Below are positions 6,508 to 8,089 of a stretch of DNA of 8,089 nucleotides, one piece after another. The stretch is from JAVBLV01 sp031553195 (GTDB lineage: Bacteria > Bacteroidota > Bacteroidia > Bacteroidales > P3): NCBI GenBank assembly GCA_031553195.1, contig JAVBLV010000048.1, forward strand, positions 1-8,089. The letters run 5' to 3'. A model generated the notes under the pieces. The model was not told the DNA's origin. It saw only the letters and a list, made by a program, of their open reading frames with translations, and did no database searches. The first letter of the stretch is position 1; the number at the start of each line of letters is the position of its first letter. Position numbers and translations under genes: made by a program.

Positions 6508-6515
6508 TAGTTTTG
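6508..6515 (+). promoter_or_regulatory. possible -7 element before the sigma-factor remnant
   Basis: TAGTTTTG matches TAnnTTTG, but no TTTG is found at the -33 distance and the ATG of the sigma remnant is about 170 bases away. It overlaps a weak AT-only stem (ACTAAA 6495-6500, TTTAGT 6506-6511) that might be a poor terminator for rimO. Tentative. Confidence 0.25.
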
Positions 6516-6572
6516 CAATATGTGAAAAACATTTTGTAGAACCAATTCTCATCTTCAAATTAGAAATAATAA

Positions 6573-6599
6573 TTGCGCCAAAAGATTAATTCGGCGCAA
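6573..6599. repeat. 7-bp inverted repeat upstream of the sigma remnant
   Basis: TTGCGCC (6573-6579) pairs perfectly with GGCGCAA (6593-6599) around a 13-base AT-rich loop. It is GC-rich for the region and lies about 90 bases before the sigma-factor ATG. It could be a former operator or a transcript stem; there is no T tract, so it is not a convincing terminator. Confidence 0.4.
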
Positions 6600-6686
6600 G
6601 ACTAATAGTTTGATAACCCAATTAAAAATTCCCATGCAACATTTCAAATCATTTTATCATCTATAATAACAGGAACGAAAATTCGA

Positions 6687-7096
6687 ATGGACGAACGGCA
6701 GTTAATCGAAGAGTGCATACATAATAAACCATGGGCTTGTAAAAAATTATATGAGCAATATGCTCCTATTATGATAGGCGTGTGCATTCGCTATGTCGGA
6801 AACCGTGAAGTTCGCGCGATGTGTTGCAAGATGGATTTGTGAAAGTATTTACAAAAATTCATACTTATTCGGGAACAGGTTCCTTTGGCGGTTGGATTCG
6901 ACGGATTTTCGTGACTACCGCTCTTGAATATTTGAGATTAAATAAAAGAGATAATCTAAAACACGGTATTGATTTTGAAGAAATAAAAGATTTGGTAGCT
7001 CATGTTGACGCTTCTGCGGTGGAAAAATTATCGGCCGATGAATTATTGAATTGTATAATTGATTTGCCGGAAGGTTACCGGACAGTATTTAATTTA
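6687..7096 (+). pseudogene. ECF-type RNA polymerase sigma factor, frameshifted and truncated
   Basis: From the ATG at 6687 the frame reads MDERQLIEECIHNKPWACKKLYEQYAP and on through IRYVGNRE, the start of sigma-70 region 2 of an extracytoplasmic-function sigma factor. Near 6812-6818 one base appears to be lost (GTTCGCGCGATGTG where a V-A-R-D-V reading needs one more), so this frame ends at a TGA (6840-6842). The next frame continues the protein: DVLQDGFVKVFTKIHTYSG, then GSFGGWIRRIFVTTALEYLR (end of region 2), and region 4 begins at LPEGYRTVFNL. Homology stops at about 7096, where region 4 should go on with its helix-turn-helix. What follows belongs to a sensor kinase. The gene therefore lacks its -35-binding part and has a frameshift. 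The right boundary is approximate. Confidence 0.85.
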
Positions 7097-7760
7097 TTAT
7101 TCGGGATCTTATTTTTATGTGTGTTTTCTTATTTTATAAACTCTATAAAGACGCTCATAAATCTTATTTACTAGAACAGGAGAAGGTTATTATTCAACAA
7201 GAGAAACTCGAAAATCTCAAATCAAAAATTGCCCCCCATTTTTTGTTCAACAACCTGAACAAAATCCGCAACGAACTTTTGTTTAATGATCCCAAAGACG
7301 CCGCCGATAAAATTGTGGCCATGTCTGATTTGCTGCGATCTATACTAAATAAAAGGGGGCTTTTGTTCCCATTGCCGAAGAAATTAAATTTATAGAAGAC
7401 CTTGTTCTACTGGAAAATGATATGCGTTACATTAATTTGGACGTGCGCTTTTCTTACGAAGACATGGATCTTTCCCAAAAGGTGGCGCCGCTTCTGTTCG
7501 AGGTCTTTATCAGCAACGCCTTCAAATACGTAAAAACCGAAAGCGGCTATATTCATATCCGCCTGTATAGCGATGAAGACAACGCGATTTATTTTACATG
7601 CGAAAACAGCATCGGAAGGAAATCGCCGGACATTTCCTCTACTAAAAGCGGGATTTATAATGTTACCCAGCGTTTGCATCTGATTTATCCCAACAAACAC
7701 GACCTGAAAATAGAAGAAACTGGCGACGTGTTCAGGGTGAGCTTAATAATTAGGAATTAG
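7097..7760 (+). pseudogene. LytS/YpdA-type sensor histidine kinase, 3' part only, frameshifted
   Basis: The surviving part starts in a membrane segment (LFGILFLCVF in one frame, MCVFLFYKLYK from 7117 in the next), followed by a coiled stretch and the His_kinase motif IAPHFLFNNLNKIRNEL with the phospho-acceptor His at 7237-7239. The frame ends at 7395, but the protein resumes one frame over from about 7359 as AFVPIAEEIKFIEDLV. The break falls in a run of five G (7355-7359) where six would keep the frame. The ATPase N-box is FEVFISNAFKYV (Asn at 7515-7517). The G-box region reads TKSGIYNVTQRLHLIYP and seems to lack the usual GxGL spacing. The N-terminal sensor part is gone, replaced by the sigma-factor remnant. 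Not functional as it stands. The stop codon lies inside the heptanucleotide repeat array that follows. Confidence 0.85.
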
Positions 7761-7811
7761 GAGTTAGTAATTAGGAATTGAGAGTTGAGAGTTGAGAGTT
7801 GAGAGTTAGCA
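7749..7811. repeat. array of nine 7-bp units, consensus RTTRRGA
   Basis: Counting in steps of seven from 7749 gives ATTAGGA, ATTAGGA, GTTAGTA, ATTAGGA, ATTGAGA, then GTTGAGA three times and GTTAGCA. The last perfect part is four copies of TTGAGAG (7778-7805). Degenerate units may go on to about 7839 (GTGAGAA, then ATGAGCA slightly out of step). The array begins within the last codons of the kinase remnant and supplies its TAG stop. From memory, similar AATTAGGA/GAGTTAG arrays are common between genes in Bacteroidota. No function is known to me. Confidence 0.85.
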
Positions 7812-7890
7812 ACTAATAGTGAGAATTGAGAATGAGCAACAATTATTCGATAACCTGCAACGAGCCTTTAATTTTTCTAGTAATCGCCTT

Positions 7891-7932
7891 TACATATTTT
7901 GTTGAAATACATCGGTATTTATGTAATATGTA
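7891..7932. repeat. nested inverted repeat
   Basis: TACATATT (7891-7898) pairs with AATATGTA (7925-7932), and inside it AAATAC (7905-7910) pairs with GTATTT (7915-7920) around loop ATCG. The 42-base structure is AT-rich with no T tract and ends about 18 bases before the IS256 end. It could be a cruciform that attracted the insertion or a relic of another mobile element. Confidence 0.5.
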
Positions 7933-7990
7933 CGAATAAAAGGGTAAGTGGGACTATCCAAAATATTGTGTAAACAGAAACTCTACAGGC

Positions 7991-8028
7991 AATCGTCTTT
8001 ATAGGGGTTAACCCCTATAAAGACGATT
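7991..8028 (+). terminator. 38-bp perfect palindrome at the IS256 transposase stop
   Basis: The left arm AATCGTCTTTATAGGGGTT (7991-8009) is the exact reverse complement of the right arm (8010-8028), with no loop. The transposase stop codon TAA (8010-8008 on the reverse strand) sits at its centre. Read forward it ends in GATTTT, a short T tract, so it would best stop transcription entering the element from outside. On the reverse strand no T tract follows. It may serve both as terminator of incoming transcripts and as a 3' stabilising hairpin for the transposase mRNA. Confidence 0.65.
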
Positions 8029-8089
8029 TTCAAAGATAATCAAAAATTGGTTCAAAATTTGTCCCCAATTCCAAATGGGTTGATACCAT
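8008..8089 (-). CDS. IS256-family (mutator-type) transposase, C-terminal end, partial
   Basis: Only the last 26 codons are inside the window, entering from the right edge on the reverse strand: WYQPIWNWGQILNQFLI, then IFENRLYRG and TAA. The pattern W.WG.ILNQF.IIFE.RL is the typical C-terminus of IS256/mutator transposases, DDE enzymes that move the element through a circular intermediate. The catalytic domain lies outside the window, so intactness cannot be judged. Its position, pointing towards the nearby terminal repeat, fits the usual layout of the element. Confidence 0.8.
   Translation of the reverse strand, partial: WYQPIWNWGQILNQFLIIFENRLYRG

Larger units (their letters stand above)
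7950..8089 (-). mobile_element. end of an IS256-family insertion sequence
   Basis: The element enters from the right edge. GGACTATCCAAAATATTGTG, beginning at about 7951, has the look of the terminal inverted repeat of Bacteroidota IS256-type elements (GGACT.TCCAAAA..TTGTGTAAA). It is followed inward by about 30 bases of non-coding sequence, a perfect palindrome and the 3' end of a transposase gene pointing outward. Only one end is in the window, so target-site duplication and completeness cannot be judged. The exact boundary (7949-7951) is approximate. Confidence 0.75.

Noticed and set aside
7407..7700. Reverse-strand ORF of 97 residues over the kinase remnant
   Set aside because: The forward strand shows clear histidine-kinase homology in this stretch; the reverse frame is a shadow.
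6687..7760. A genuine sigma-kinase fusion protein
   Set aside because: The parts lie in different frames with stops between them, and region 4 of the sigma factor is missing.
7749..7811. CRISPR array
   Set aside because: The units are seven bases long and contiguous, without spacers.

Overview
The window reads as a chromosomal segment of a Bacteroidota bacterium, most likely of the order Bacteroidales. Three things support this. LpxC is fused to FabZ. The order rpmG - DUF4295 gene - ftsY - rimO is the one I know from Bacteroidales. Several start sites are preceded by the Bacteroidota -7 promoter element TAnnTTTG. Base composition is AT-rich throughout. Short repeats, decayed genes and insertion-sequence remnants at both ends suggest a genome undergoing gene loss.

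Layout. Positions 1-1019 are a gene-poor flank. It holds short inverted repeats, the wreck of a helix-turn-helix (IS630-type) transposase gene, a pair of mutually exclusive hairpins, a doubtful 53-residue reverse-strand ORF and a strong terminator. Positions 1020-3374 (reverse strand) hold tRNA-Leu(UAG) with its own promoter, lpxA, and the bifunctional lpxC/fabZ gene. Positions 3559-3914 (forward) hold rpmG (bL33) and a small DUF4295 gene, closed by a clear terminator. Positions 4142-6429 (forward) hold ftsY and rimO. Positions 6687-7760 hold a chimera of broken genes: the front of an ECF-type sigma factor joined to the back of a LytS-type sensor kinase, with single-base frameshifts in both. 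A heptanucleotide repeat array, a nested inverted repeat and the end of an IS256-family element finish the window. The IS256 transposase C-terminus runs off the right edge on the reverse strand.

The intact genes are housekeeping genes. LpxC, FabZ and LpxA link lipid A synthesis to fatty acid supply: LpxA uses (R)-3-hydroxyacyl-ACP, LpxC commits the product to lipid A, and FabZ draws on the same acyl-ACP pool for elongation. bL33, FtsY and RimO all concern the ribosome or the delivery of nascent membrane proteins. The accessory parts at the two ends are degraded, and I see no intact undescribed system. The most notable signals are the sigma-kinase junction, the 7-bp repeat array, the 38-bp perfect palindrome over the IS256 stop codon, and the apparent absence of rpmB and lpxD from their usual places.
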